The translations under genes and the position numbers were made by a program. Below are positions 42,963 through 54,723 of a stretch of DNA of 64,000 bases, in pieces. The stretch's first letter is position 1. Every line of letters starts with the position of its first letter. The stretch is from NCBI GenBank assembly GCA_029237695.1, contig CM055265.1, positions 122,596,834 to 122,660,833 on the forward strand. The letters are read 5' to 3'. This stretch comes from Conchocele bisecta. Lineage: Eukaryota > Mollusca > Bivalvia > Lucinida > Thyasiridae. The notes under the pieces are model-generated. The model did not search any database. It saw only the letters and a program-made list of their open reading frames with translations, and was not told the DNA's origin.

Positions 42963-43864
42963 AAGGTACATGCCCACTCAGTAGGCACAAACTGTTCTTT
43001 ATAGGAATTAAATAAGTATATAATTGTGTCGCTATTCCACCAGTTCTAAGTCGCCGCTATACAGGTATGCTCATTTAGTAATATTTATGTTACTGATAGT
43101 GACGCGCTGTGGTATTAGGCTATTTTCATATGCAAATGAGGTATGATATTTTTTAATTATTATGCTAATTAAATGTGTCACCTGAAGAAAATAATATTTT
43201 CGACAGATTATAAAGTATGATCATTGCACATCAAAAAAGTAAATACAGAGTTTTAATAGTAATGTCCTTTAGCATTTTAAGGAAACACGTTTATCGCCCT
43301 GATATCAGAGTGGAAAGTTATGTCTGATATAAAATAGTGGGTGGCAGGTGGGAGCACGCGATGGGTAATTTAACGATCGGGGTTCATCCGTACCGGAATC
43401 CCGACTGGAGACCTGGTTTGGCCCTCGCATACGTCTTTGGCATTTTGTATGTGACAGTTGAATCTGGTTATACCCCTTATGTGAGTATTATGATATTCGT
43501 AATCCTATTTTAGGGGAAGGGGCCAAGTGACTTGGTGTGGTATGGACCTGGCACCAGGTCGGGTTATTCTAATTTCAGGGCTGAATATATTTGTCCTTGA
43601 TGTAAATATTCCGTTCTGATTTTGGGATTTTCCCCCCAATGCAGCAGGTTAAAATGGGATCGAACCCGTTTGCACGGCCTTACATGACCTTAGCTGTTGA
43701 TAGGCCGTTAAACACCAATAAAGAAACAAACTGATATCAAATGTATAATAATGCAAATCAATACGTGGGGTAATGGGGTAATGGTGAATGAATGTTTATT
43801 TTGCCAGAAAATGTCTCGGATGATGTCATTAATTTTGTGCCTACTGAGCGGGCATGTATCTTTG
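42963..43864. mobile_element. MITE X4, interrupted by SINE S6
   Basis: Ends AAAGGTACATGCCCACTCAG and CTGAGCGGGCATGTATCTTT. Without the SINE it is about 500 bp and shows the uninterrupted X structure used as reference for X1 and X3. It has no coding capacity. Confidence 0.78.
43337..43731 (+). mobile_element. SINE S6 with 12 bp target duplication
   Basis: CTGATATAAAAT (43324-43335) and CTGATATCAAAT (43731-43742) flank it. Head GTGGGTGGCAGGTGGGAGCA; body GAGACCTGGTTTGGCCCTCG; tail AATAAAGAAACAAAC. It has inserted into the middle of MITE X4. Nearly full length, so a good family reference. Confidence 0.82.
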
Positions 43865-44073
43865 ATTTTTATTGTACTGAATGTATTACATTGTTACAGC
43901 CATTTTGGCTATGATAGTTTTCATTTCTCAGCATATGAGGGAAATGATCTAAAATCTGATAGCTACCTACTTCCATATAATTTATCACCAAAATCAGCAA
44001 TAAAACTAATTTAGTTTTCATTTCCCAGCATTTGTGGGAAAATGGTCAAAAATTGCATTTTGTCCAATATCTG

Positions 44074-45749
44074 TAGCCTATTTCACCAACATTGCAAAGT
44101 ATACTTTTCTAGCAAAGTATACTTTGAGGGTGACATTTTCAATTTTTATGATAAATTTATTGAATTTTTAGCCAGGTTTTTTGAGAGAAAAAAATCCAGG
44201 CTATTGGATTGGCGAAAGCCAGGCGGGCGGGCGGCGGGCGGCGGGCGGCGTCCACAATCAATGTTAAGTTTTCGTGTTTGAGTCCATTTCTTTGTTACTG
44301 TACCACCTAGGACCACCAAACTTTCACAGCTTCATAATCAAGGGGTGCCCACCACATATCACTATCCAACATGTTACTTTTTTTTTAACTTTACCCATTT
44401 TTTCCGCTCAGTCGACTTAGTCATTTTCAATGTTAAGTTTTCGCGTTTTCAATGTTAAGTTTTTGTGTTTAAGTCCATTTCTTTGGTACTGTACCACCTA
44501 GGACCACCAAACTTTCACAGCTTCATAACCATGCCTACCGCATACAACTATCCAACATGTGACCATTTGTTTACCTTCACCTATTATTTCTACGTAATTG
44601 ACTTAGCCATTTTCAACGTTAACTTTTTAACGTACGTCTGGTTAAATTTTTTGGTTAAGTCCATTTCTTTGGTACTATACCACCTAGGACCACCAAACTT
44701 TCACAGCTTCGTAATCAAGGGGTGCCCACCACATATCACTATCCAACATGTTACTTTTTTTTTAACTTGACCCATTTTTTCCGCGCAGTCGACTTAGCCA
44801 TTTTCAACGTTAAGTTTTCGCGTTACAATGTTAAGTTTTTGTGTTTAAGTCCATTTCTTTGGTACTGTACCACCTAGGACCACCAAACTTTCACAGCTTC
44901 ATAAACAAGGGGTGCCTACCGCATACAACTATCCAACATGTGACCATTTGTTTACCTTCACCTATTATTTCTACGTAATTGACTTAGCCATTTTCAACGT
45001 TAACTTTTTAACGTACGTCTGGTTAAATTTTTTGGTTAAAACTTTTTCGTTATACTATATCTCTGCAACTGCTTCGCCCATTACCTTGAAACTTCACATG
45101 GGTGTTTATCATCGTCCATATTTTCATTCTAACCCCCAACCGTGCGGCCCCTGTGCGCAATGTCAAGGTCAAATTACTTTGAATTTATTTGTTAAAGTTT
45201 TTTCGTGTACTATATCTCTGCAACTGCTTCACCCATTACCTTGATACTTCACATGGGTGTTTATCATCATTGTCGCACCCGCTTGCGGAAAGCGCGATAT
45301 CGTCGGCATTTTGGCATACGTCCGTCCGTTCGTCCGTCCGTACGTCCGTGTGTCCGGTTAAAGTTTTTTCGTTAAAGTTTTTCCATCTACTATATCTATT
45401 TTGTTAGTGTCCATGCCTCGCCCCAAGGCGCGACATGCAGGCCACGGCCATCTAGTCTACACAAAGTGGGTATAATTATGTTATCCAAGTGTCCATGCTT
45501 GCAAAAAACCTGGCCTTCGTGGCTTTGCCTCGTTTCTTGTTATTATACTGAATTTATTACATTATCACAGCCACTTTGGCTGTGATAATGTAATAAACTC
45601 AGTATAATAATTCTGCATACTTTCAATCATCAAATATATGCAGTCGTTAGTTCTATATGAAATAATGTATTTCAGGAAAAAAAATGATTACTCCCTCAAA
45701 GTATACTTTGCTAGAAAAGTTTACTTTGCAATGTTGGTGAAATCGGCTA
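44074..45749. mobile_element. MITE W2, interrupted by HL-i
   Basis: Left end TAGCCTATTTCACCAACATT (44074); right end AATGTTGGTGAAATCGGCTA (45749). Apart from 44171-45539 it matches W1 throughout, including the AAAGTATACTTT pairs. Confidence 0.8.
44171..45539 (+). mobile_element. Helitron-like element HL-i (boundaries supported by empty site)
   Basis: 5' GCCAGGTTTTTTGAGAGAAA...CCAGGCTATTGG and a GGCGGGCGGGCGG run; 3' GGCCTTCGTGGCTTTGCC, then CTTG at 45536-45539. It lies between ATTTTTA and TTATTATACTG of MITE W2; W1 has these joined. The interior repeats CACCTAGGACCACCAAACTT four times (irregular spacing) and one or two HL-g-type units. Contains GGCCACGGCCATCTAGT near its end like HL-g. Confidence 0.8.
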
Positions 45750-45952
45750 CTGGTAGTTGTTTTTCTAACCTTAATATGTTTCATAAAATCTGATAGCTAC
45801 ATACTTTCAGATAATTTATCAGCAAAATCTGCAGTGTAACCCATTTAGTTTTCTTCTCCCAGCAATTGAGGGAAAATGGGCAAAAAATGCATTTTCGCCA
45901 ATATCCGGACCTATCAAAAATCTAAAAAACCGCTATTTTTTTTCTGGCTTTA

Positions 45953-46911
45953 TTATACGCCCGTTTGAAAAAACGGGACGTATTACAGTGGGTCAGCGTG
46001 TAAGTGCACACACGAACGAACACGACACTGTATGTATTCATCTTGTACAGGCGGACGGGCGGGCACAGCTTGTCCATGCAAGAACTAGAGTACTACTTGT
46101 CGGATTTTAACCAAATTCGGTATACATGTTTATCACGGCAAGATGACGAAGCTTATTGATTTTGAAAAATTTCCGATGACTTATCTCCCCTTGGCGTCCA
46201 TTTTTATTTTTCGCACCCTGTATCCTTGTCCACGCGATAACTCAAGTTCTACTTCACCGCTCGTAACCAAATTTGGTATACATGTTTATTACGGCAAGAC
46301 GAAGAACCCTATTTATTTTCAAAAATTTCCGATAACTTATCTCCCCTTGGCAGCCATTTGTTATTGTTCGCACTCTGTATCCTTGTCCACGCGATACCTC
46401 AAGTTCTACTTCACCGATCGTAACCAAATTCGGTATACATGTTTATCACGGCAAGATGAAGAAGCCTATTTATTTTCAAAACTTTCCAATTACTTATCTC
46501 CCCTTGGCGGCCATTTTTATTTTTCGCACTCTGTATCCTTGTCCACACAATAACTCCAGTTCTACTTTATCGCTCGTAACCAAATTCGGTATACATGTTT
46601 ATCACGGCAAGACGAATAAGTGTATTGATTCTGAAAATTTTCGGATGACTTATCGACCCTTGACAGCCATTTTTAATTTTCGCACTCTGTATCCTTGTCC
46701 ACGCAAAAGTTCTACTTCACCGATCGTAAACAAATTCGGTATACATGTTTATCACGGCAAGACGAAGAAGCCTGTTGATTTTGGTAGATCGTGACCAAAT
46801 TCAATTTACATGTTTATCACGGCAAGATCCCTATTAATTGTCAGTGAGTTATCTCCCCTTGTTAACTGGCCTTGCCTCGACGGGCGTATATTGTGACTTT
46901 TGGCACTCTTG
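45953..46911 (+). mobile_element. Helitron-like element HL-j (boundaries supported by empty site)
   Basis: 5' TTATACGCCCGTTTGAAAAAACGGG...ACGTAT (stem-loop); 3' GGGCGTATATTGTGAC...CACTCTTG|TTT. Units of 150-157 bp carry AAATTCGGTATACATGTTTA at about 46114, 46269, 46426, 46582 and 46732. It interrupts a Z unit between CTTTA and TTTTT. Related copy: HL-m at 56138. Confidence 0.78.
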
Positions 46912-47279
46912 TTTTTAAAATGTGATGGCTACTTCCAGATGATCGATCACCAAAATCAGCAGTGTAGCCTATTTAGAAAATGGTCCAACATTGCATTTTC
47001 GCCAATATCGGGACCTGTCGAAAATCTAAAAAACTGCAATTTTTGTTCTCGCTTTATTTTTCATAAAACCTTATAGCTACATACTTCCAGGTGATTTATC
47101 ACCAACAATCAGCAGTTTAACTCATTTAATTTTCATTTCCCAGCATTTTATGGAAAATGGTCAAAAATATTTTCGCCTATATCCGCACCTGCCGAAAATC
47201 TCAAAAACCGCAAGCCTTCTTTTTCTCGACTTATGTTTCATAAAATCTGATAGCTACATACACATGTATTTCCAGATAA

Positions 47280-48350
47280 TTGTATCCCCCAGACGAAAGT
47301 TGGGGAGATACTATTGATTTGACACCGACCATCGTCTGCATCCGCCGCAGACACTTCTTGTCCGGAGCATAACTCGAATATTTTCATGAAACATCATGAC
47401 CCAAAGGTATGTCGCGCGCAATAGGCTAATGATAACGCCTTTCGGTTATCTCGCTTTGTTTTTTCGTACACTGATTTCGTGTCCGGAGCATAACTCGGAA
47501 CACCCTTTGGAATATTTTTATGAAAATTCACACATGCACAAACCACGACCCAACAGTGTGTCACATGCAATACTGATAAGTATTGCCTCGCTAATTTTCG
47601 AGGTATCTCTCTTCGTTTTTTATGCACTGGTTTCTTTGTCCGTAGCATAACCCGAATACCCTTTGGAATATTTTGCTGAAACTTCACACATGCATAGACC
47701 ACGATCGAAAGGTATGTCGCGCACAAGAATGACAACTCTTGCCTCACTAATTTTCTATTTATCTCCCTTTGTTTTTTGCACTGATTTATTGTTCGGAGCA
47801 TTATTCGAATACCCTTTGGAATATTTTAACGAAACTTCACGCATGGATAGACCATGACCCAAAGGTGTTTCACGCGCAGGAATGACAACTTTTGCCTCAC
47901 TAATTGTCGAGTTTTTTCTTTGTTTTTTGCTCACTTATTTCTTGTTCGGAGCATAACTGTTACTGGAATACCTTTGGTATATGTTCATGGACATTTACGC
48001 ATGCATATACCACGAACCAAAGGTATGTTAAGCGCAAGCATGCCAACTTTTGCTTCACTAATGTTCGAGTTATCTTCCTTTGTTGTTTTGGCACACTGAT
48101 TTCTTGTCTTTAGCATAACTCGAATACGCTTTTTTATGAAACTTCACACATGCATACCAAAACTTGATTACTCTTTGGAATATTCATGATATTTCACACT
48201 TGCTTCAACCATGACCCAAAGGTGCATCTCGTGCAAGAACAACAACTCTCACCTTACTAACATATTCGTTTCTCCCTTTATTTTTGTAGTGGCTTCCTGT
48301 AGGCGGGGAGGGGGGTACACATGTGCTTGTGGACACGCGTCCATTTCTAG
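47280..48350 (+). mobile_element. Helitron-like element HL-k (boundaries supported by empty site)
   Basis: 5' TTGTATCCCCCAGACGAAAG...TTGGGGAGATA (stem-loop); 3' hairpin TGGACACGCGTCCA, then TTTCTAG|T at 48347-48350. The interior units (about 121-157 bp) carry CGGAGCATAACTCGAATACC and CTTCACACATGCATAGACCA. It splits a Z unit between CCAGATAA and TTTATCACC. One or two terminal T residues are ambiguous. Confidence 0.8.
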
Positions 48351-48800
48351 TTTATCACCAAAAATCAGTAGTGTAACCCATTTAGTTTTCATTTCCCAGC
48401 ATTTGAGGGAAAATGGTAAAAAAATGCATTTTCACCTGTTAAAATATGAAGGAAAAAAAACGCCTTTTTTCTCGCCTTATGTTTCATAGAATCTGATGGC
48501 TACATACTTCCAGATAATGTTTCACCAAAAATCAGCTGTGTAACCTATTTAGTGTTCATTTCCAAGGATTTGGGGGAAAATGGTCAAAAAAATGCATTTT
48601 CGCCAAACCGCAAGTCTTTTTGCTCGCCTTATGTTTCATAAAATCTGATAGCTATATACTTCCAGATGATTTATCAGCACAATTCAGCAGTTTAACCCGT
48701 TTAGTTTTCATTTGCCATCATTTGAGAGAAAACGATCAAAAATTGCATTTTCGCTAATATCTGGACGCATCGAAAATCTACAGCAGTGTAACTCATTTAG

Positions 48801-50274
48801 TTTTAATTTCCCAGCATTTGAGGGTAAATGGTCAAAAATTGCATTGTCTCCTATATCCGGACATCTCATTGCATTGATACATCCGGATCACAAAGGATTC
48901 AAAGCTATGTTTGATTGGTCGAACGACGTTACTTGACGTTACCGAATCAAGTCAGTGTAATAATGCAATGTAAATAATTACACGTCCCCACTCCCTCCTA
49001 TTGAACTCAGCATGCCGCCTCATTCCCTGCTCATGCACTCGACAACAACATATGCCTGCTCGTGTCTCCTCATTATCTCCTCGTGTACTTCATCGGACTC
49101 GTCATTCTCTCCCCATTCGCATGATCAAAGGCCGTTCACTGCCCGTGTATAAGACCGTAGTGTACGCTTCCGGTTTTAGCCCCTTCCTACTTCCGGTATA
49201 AAGTCCGATATTAAGCAACTACCTAGATTCGGATACTACTCCCAGAGACGAACGCGTAGGTGCCTTACTCGACTATACACGCTTAATAACGACGAATATT
49301 GTGTTTTAAATGAGATAATGTCGATTTTATTAAATTATTAGATAAAATCACTCATGCGGAACGACGCCATTTTGTCGAAATTCGGTTCCTGGGATATCGT
49401 TCTATCTATGTATAAGACATATATAGCTCTAAAACCAATTTTGAGTGCAAATGCATGTTTGCGTGACGACCCCATTTTGTCGAAATTCGTGCCGGATTAA
49501 TCAAACTGAATATTCCTGTCGACTGAACACACCTGTACCCTTTGCAGTGAACCATCTATTGCGCGCGACTTCCTCCATGACGTCATCCATCATTCTTGAT
49601 AGGTCATTCGGATAATGACGTCTTTCTCCCATGTATATAGTAGCACCACCGCCACAAAAAATGCGAATACATGGTAGACTATACTACTAATACGCGCGCA
49701 CGCACACGCACACGCACACGCACACGCACACGCACGCACGCACACTTCTTAGAAGATTCAAGCGTGTAAGCTGATATTTCGTAAAATGGTAACAGTTGCG
49801 CCATAGCAACATATCCAAAACCATATCAATTCCGCCTCCGAACGTTGTCGGAAAGGGACTTACGGTATTGCATGTCTATTTAACGCAGGGTCACTACCGC
49901 TGCACTCTGGTGGTAGAGTGTGTGGGCGGGTTGGGGATATTGTAAATTCAACACCAACTTCCCAACACTGGATCCAGCATACGATTCGCATATACACAGT
50001 CTGATGCTGGTCTGCAATTAATTGTTGCTATCTTCACCGCTTAACACTTCTTGCCGGGTATCGTGCACCTGACCATGTGAAACATTTGTAAGAAAATAAG
50101 TATTTATAACAGTTGGTGTTAGTCTAGCTCATGATCTGTTAGTTCACACTGCATGTATTCGGATTTTTTTGTTGGTTTCTTTGATATTACTGTTTAAGCA
50201 ATACATGTTCAACGTTTGCAGCTCAGGTAGGATCCGACCTCGTACCTCGTATCGTAACAAAGCTAGCGTTTTTA
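48801..50274. other. Spacer with a CA-rich microsatellite
   Basis: No gene supported. ACCCCATTTTGTCGAAATTCG-like text appears twice (49367, 49463). The simple repeat is listed separately. Confidence 0.4.
49692..49745. repeat. (ACGCAC)n microsatellite
   Basis: CGCGCGCACGCACACGCACA and continuation, about 54 bp of alternating purine-pyrimidine that could adopt Z-DNA. Confidence 0.9.
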
Positions 50275-50927
50275 GCTCGCCTGCACGAAGTGCAGAAGAG
50301 GTTATAGCATATCCCCGGCGTCGTCGGCGTCCACAACCTTAACGTTGGGGTAAATGTCTTATAACTTCCGTTTCCTTTCATGCAACACCTTGTTATTTCA
50401 TACATGCATTCCTCATGCTGTAGCAAATCCATGACCCACCACCAACCCTTACCACAAGGTCAAGGTCACAAACTAAGCACATTCATAAACTTAACGTAGG
50501 GGTAAATGTCTTATAACATCTGTTTCCTTTCATGGAACGTCTTAATATTTCATACATGCAATCATCTGACGATAATCTATCGTGTTATGGCAAATCCATG
50601 ACTCACCACCCACCCCTTACCCCAAGGTCAAGGTCACAAACTTAGCGAATTCATAAACTTAACGTTGTGGTAAATGTCTTATAACATATGTTTCCTTTCA
50701 TGGAACGCCTTGATATTCATCGCCTCTGATGATACTCTATCGTGCTATAGCAAAACCATGACACACCCCAACCATTTCCCCAAGGTCAAGGTCACAAACT
50801 TGGCACATTCATTAACTTAAAGTTGGGGTAAATGTCTTATAACATCTGTTTCCTTTCATGGAACACCTTAATATTTCATACATGCATTCATCTGATGATA
50901 CTCTATCGTGCTATGGAAAATTCATGA

Positions 50928-50961
<34 letters not shown>

Positions 50962-52235
50962 TCTTACCCCAAGGTCAAGGTCACAAACTTAGCGAATTCA
51001 TAAACTTAACGTTGTGGTAAATGTCTTATAACATATGTTTCCTTTCATGGAACGCCTTGATATTTCATACATGCATTCCGCAGATGACCCTCTATCATTC
51101 CGTAGCAAATCCACGACCCACGACCCACCACCCAACCCTTACCCGAAGGTCAAGGTCACAAACTTAGCATGTTCATAAACTTAACGTTGGGGTAAATGTT
51201 GTGTAACTTCTGTTTCTTTACAGGGAACGCCTTCATATTTCATACATGCATTCATCTGATGATACTCTATCGTGCTATAGCAAATCCATGACCCACTTCC
51301 ACCCCTTTCCCCAAGGTCAAGGTCACAAACTTAGCACATTAATTAACTTAACGTTGGGGTAAATGTCTTATAACATCTTGTTTCCTTTCATGGAACGCCT
51401 TGATATTTCATACATGCATTCATCTGATGATAATTTATCGTGCTATAGCAAATCCATGACCCACTACCCACCCGTTACCCCAAGGTCAAGGTCACAAACT
51501 TAGCACATTCATAAATTTAACGTTGCGGTAAATGTCTTATAACATCTGTTTCCTTTCATGGAACGCCTTGATATTTCATACATGCATTCCTCAGATGACC
51601 CTCTATCATGCTGTAGCAAATCCATGACCCACCACCCAACCCTTACTCCAAGGTCAAGGTCACAAACTTAGCATGTTCATAAACTTAACGTTGGGGTAAA
51701 TGTTGTGTAACTTCTGTTTCTTTACAGGGAACGCTTTGATATTTCATACATGCATTCATCTGATGATCCTCTATTGTGCTACAGCAAATCCATGACCCAC
51801 CCCCACCCCGTTCCCTAAGATCAACATCATAAGCTTAACGTTGGAGTAAATGTATTATTATAACTTCTGTTTCTTTACAGGGAACGCCTTTATATTTCAT
51901 ACATGCATTCATCTGATGATCCTCTATTGTGCTGCAGCAAATCCATGACCCACCCCCACCCCTTTCCCCAAGGTCAAGGTCACAAACTTAGCACATTCAT
52001 ACATGTATTCCTCATGTGAATAGCTATCATGCTGTAGAAAATCACCAACTTAGTGCATTCATAAACTTAACGTTGGGTTAAATTTTGTATAACTTCTGTT
52101 TTCAGGGAGCGCATTGATATTTCATACATGCATTCATCTTAATATGCTATATCATGTCATAGCAAATCCACGACCCATCTTCCACCACTGACCCCAATGT
52201 CATGGTCCACCGCACACCCCTTACCCCAAGGTCAA
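50275..52235 (+). mobile_element. Helitron-like element HL-l with a 168 bp tandem array
   Basis: It starts A|GCTCGCCTGCACGAAGTGCAG...GTTATAGC, then CCCCGGCGTCGTCGGCGTCC. About 11 units follow with ATAAACTTAACGTTGGGGTA anchors; the TTAACG spacing is 168 bp in most steps (50491-50659, 51181-51349-51517-51685). Units contain CCCAAGGTCAAGGTCACAAA. The 3' end is degenerate and not resolved. Confidence 0.65.
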
Positions 52236-52940
52236 GTTATATAATATTCATGTGTTTTATTCAACTGTGCCAAGTATGAGTGAAGGCTGCCAAGGTTGCT
52301 AAAATAAATAATTTGGTGGAAATTCACACGTCCATTTGAGAAGTATCTTTATCTTGCAGAGATACATATACATTATGCAAAAGATGATTGAAGTAAACAC
52401 GTGTTATATTACATGATTTACTGTGATTCTGGAGGGATTTATTTTTTCAATTTTGACAATGTTATCAGCTGGTCTAAGAGCACATTTCACATTTTTCGAA
52501 CAGCATGTAATATACAATTTATTCCACTACCATTTTGAAATACCAGATTTATTTTCCTTGAAATCTGTAAATCCAACAAAGAAACTCGTGCTCCGCACTC
52601 TTTATCGGATTATCAGATGTCTCCGGAAATAAATCCTGCAGTTCAAAATGGTAGTTGAATAAACTATATGTAGCAATACCAAAGAAAACCAAAGCTGGTG
52701 TTGGTGACTGAATGGCAATAAACTCCTTTTCTCCAGTCAAACATGTGTACACGCATGTGCGTGTCAGCAAGACAAGCTAACGAAGATTGAATGACAGAGT
52801 AATCTGGCTGCCTCAATATTGGATTCACAAGTTGCTATATGGGTTGTCGGTGGCCTCTTTAAAGGCACTGTGTCTCAGATATAAGTCCAGTAAATGATAG
52901 GTTGAGGTTGGACAAAATTGCAACATTTATGGTCACATTA
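52236..52940. other. Spacer with an imperfect inverted repeat
   Basis: 52505-52675: TTTATTCCACTACCATTTTGAA...CCAGATTTATTTTCC is mirrored by GGAAATAAATCCTGCAGTTC then AAAATGGTAGTTGAATAAA. No gene. Confidence 0.5.
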
Positions 52941-53215
52941 TGAGGGATCGTAGCTAGTTATCTCCCGTTGAATTTATTTATGGAAATCCGGTCCAAATTG
53001 TGTAGTTTATGGCCTTATTGTTTGTACAAAGAGAGAATTTAGCATGATTTGTTGTGACAAGGAGTTAATATAGTGATTTCGACTAGTATTGGTCCAGACC
53101 ATCCTATATATCTGCGCATTCTCATCTGGGATTACATTATTTGCCAGATGCTTGCTTTCACACTTATTAATGTTATTGCAATCAGTGTAGACTCCGATTT
53201 AATCATCAACTATAT

Positions 53216-53329
53216 GCAGTCGTTACTTCTATATGAAATAAGGCATTTCGGGAAAAATAAATGATTACTCCCTCAAAGTATACTTTGCTAGATAAGTATA
53301 CTTTGCAATTTTGATGAAATCGGCTACTG
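53216..53329. mobile_element. MITE W fragment (right half)
   Basis: GCAGTCGTTACTTCTATATG, ACTCCCTCAAAGTATACTTT, and AATTTTGATGAAATCGGCTA match W1/W4. Confidence 0.65.
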
Positions 53330-53364
53330 ATCTCTACAAATAGATTTGTAAAGAGACATAACTA

Positions 53365-53907
53365 TAGTCTGTTTCACGAAAGCTGCCCAAATTTTACGGC
53401 TATATAGACAATTCAAAAACAATATTATTTTCGATAATATTAAATTAAAGGAAAATTTAAGAATGAGCCTTCTTTTTATTTCGTGAAATTCGGTCAAATA
53501 TTGATTTTATTACGAAAAATTGATTTGTCTATGGGAATTTAACATGGGGGAAAAAGTGGTAAGGAAGTGTGGGAGGAGTCAAAAAACGAAAAATTTTGGA
53601 AATCGACTCCGAAACTTGACTAGATAGCTTGGATATGATGTAACTAAGAAAACAAAAGTTAAATTTTAAAAATCGGTCCAGTATTTCTAAAATTAAAAAA
53701 AAATTCCTCATGTTAAATCCCCATAGACATCTTCACTCCGTGAAGATGTCTATGTGGATTTAACATGGGGAAATTGTTTTTTCGCAATAAAATCAATATT
53801 TGACCAAATTTCACGAAATAAAAACAAGGCTCGTTCTTAATTTTTCCTTTAATTTAATATTATCAAAAGAAATCTTGTTTTTGAATTGTTTTCGTGAAAC
53901 AGACAGT
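53365..53907. mobile_element. MITE/foldback Y2
   Basis: AGTCTGTTTCACGAAAGCTG ... TTTTCGTGAAACAGACAGT; inner palindrome at about 53735 (CATAGACATCTTCAC / GTGAAGATGTCTATG). It lacks the short segment next to the right end that Y1 has. Confidence 0.75.
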
Positions 53908-53922
53908 AGCTACGATCCCTCA

Positions 53923-54723
53923 TTGTGTTCATCTATGTGGCTGTGCCTGTAGACATGGGACTTACGTCTTATGCGACCAGTATATATCCAGATCAGTCTG
54001 TGCATACGCTCAGTCAGATCAGGATCTGCACTGTTCGCTATTCCAACAATGAAACATCTGGCATGTTTGAAGCAATATAAATAGCACGGGCTACATGACT
54101 GTGCTATTTGATCAGGAGCTACACTGGTTACACATCCCATACGCCCCATTTCTCCTGTCACAGCAATCCATGTAGATGAGTAGGTGCGTATATCTAAGAA
54201 AGCCGCTTGCAGAAGGTATTGCTGTACGCCGATGTAAAAAAACACGTTTTTCTAATTTCATTTATTAAGTAATTATATCATATATAGATCTATTTAGCTT
54301 CAATAATAATTGCTTCATAAGAGTGATGTAATATATGAATATAACATTATGAGAATATTGTCTGGTTACTGTATACTATCTGGTACATTGAGTTGCCATC
54401 TCCACAATCTTTGTATTTACAAGCCATTGTACAGTTTCACTACTTCGTGCGTTTGACACATACAGCAAATAATATGACAGTAAACCAAATACAATTTGGT
54501 GCAATACATCCTAGATAGATATGACAACGGCATGCTATAAATATTATGCCAGCAAACTATACAAAAGACGAGATATCTTTGACAATTTCTCCCATCAATT
54601 TCAAAATAAATTGTGACGCCTATTGTTAGTGTACACGTTACCCATATGTAAAGTCATATTTACTCGCATATTAGGTGAGTAGACACCATGGACAATACAC
54701 TCACGTAACTGTTTAAATGTCAC
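53923..54723. other. Q-family repeat and unassigned sequence
   Basis: 53980-54060 contains CCAGATCAGTCTGTGCATAC and CAGATCAGGATCTGCACTGT, as in the Q copies at 20050, 37420 and 62410. 54240-54723 shows nothing recognisable. Confidence 0.4.

Larger units (their letters stand above)
43912..48800 (+). repeat. Tandem array Z, interrupted three times
   Basis: Units of about 150-190 bp contain ATCTGATAGCTACATACTTC, CAGATAATTTATCACC, AATCAGCAGTGTAACCCATT and TTCATTTCCCAGCATTTGAG. Pieces lie at 43912-44073, 45770-45952, 46912-47279 and 48351-48800. The gaps are filled by W2 (with HL-i inside), HL-j and HL-k, each of which splits a unit cleanly. The units contain no coding pattern. Confidence 0.8.
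52941..53922. mobile_element. MITE V1, interrupted by W and Y elements
   Basis: The ends are TGAGGGATCGTAGCTAGTTA and AGCTACGATCCCTCA. Inside are a W half copy (53216-53329) and Y2 (53365-53907); Y2 reaches to within one base of the V1 right end. Confidence 0.65.

Noticed and set aside
46143..46794. 136- and 112-codon open frames
   Set aside because: They come from the ~156 bp units of HL-j (VTKFGIHVYHGKTK repeated) and are explained by the array.
48900..49201. Open frame at 49001-49201 as a gene
   Set aside because: 66 codons, low-complexity Ser/Arg/Pro composition, no domain and no splice or repeat support.
10310..52230. CRISPR-like arrays
   Set aside because: Units are 150-180 bp and entirely repeated, without unique spacers, in a eukaryotic genome.
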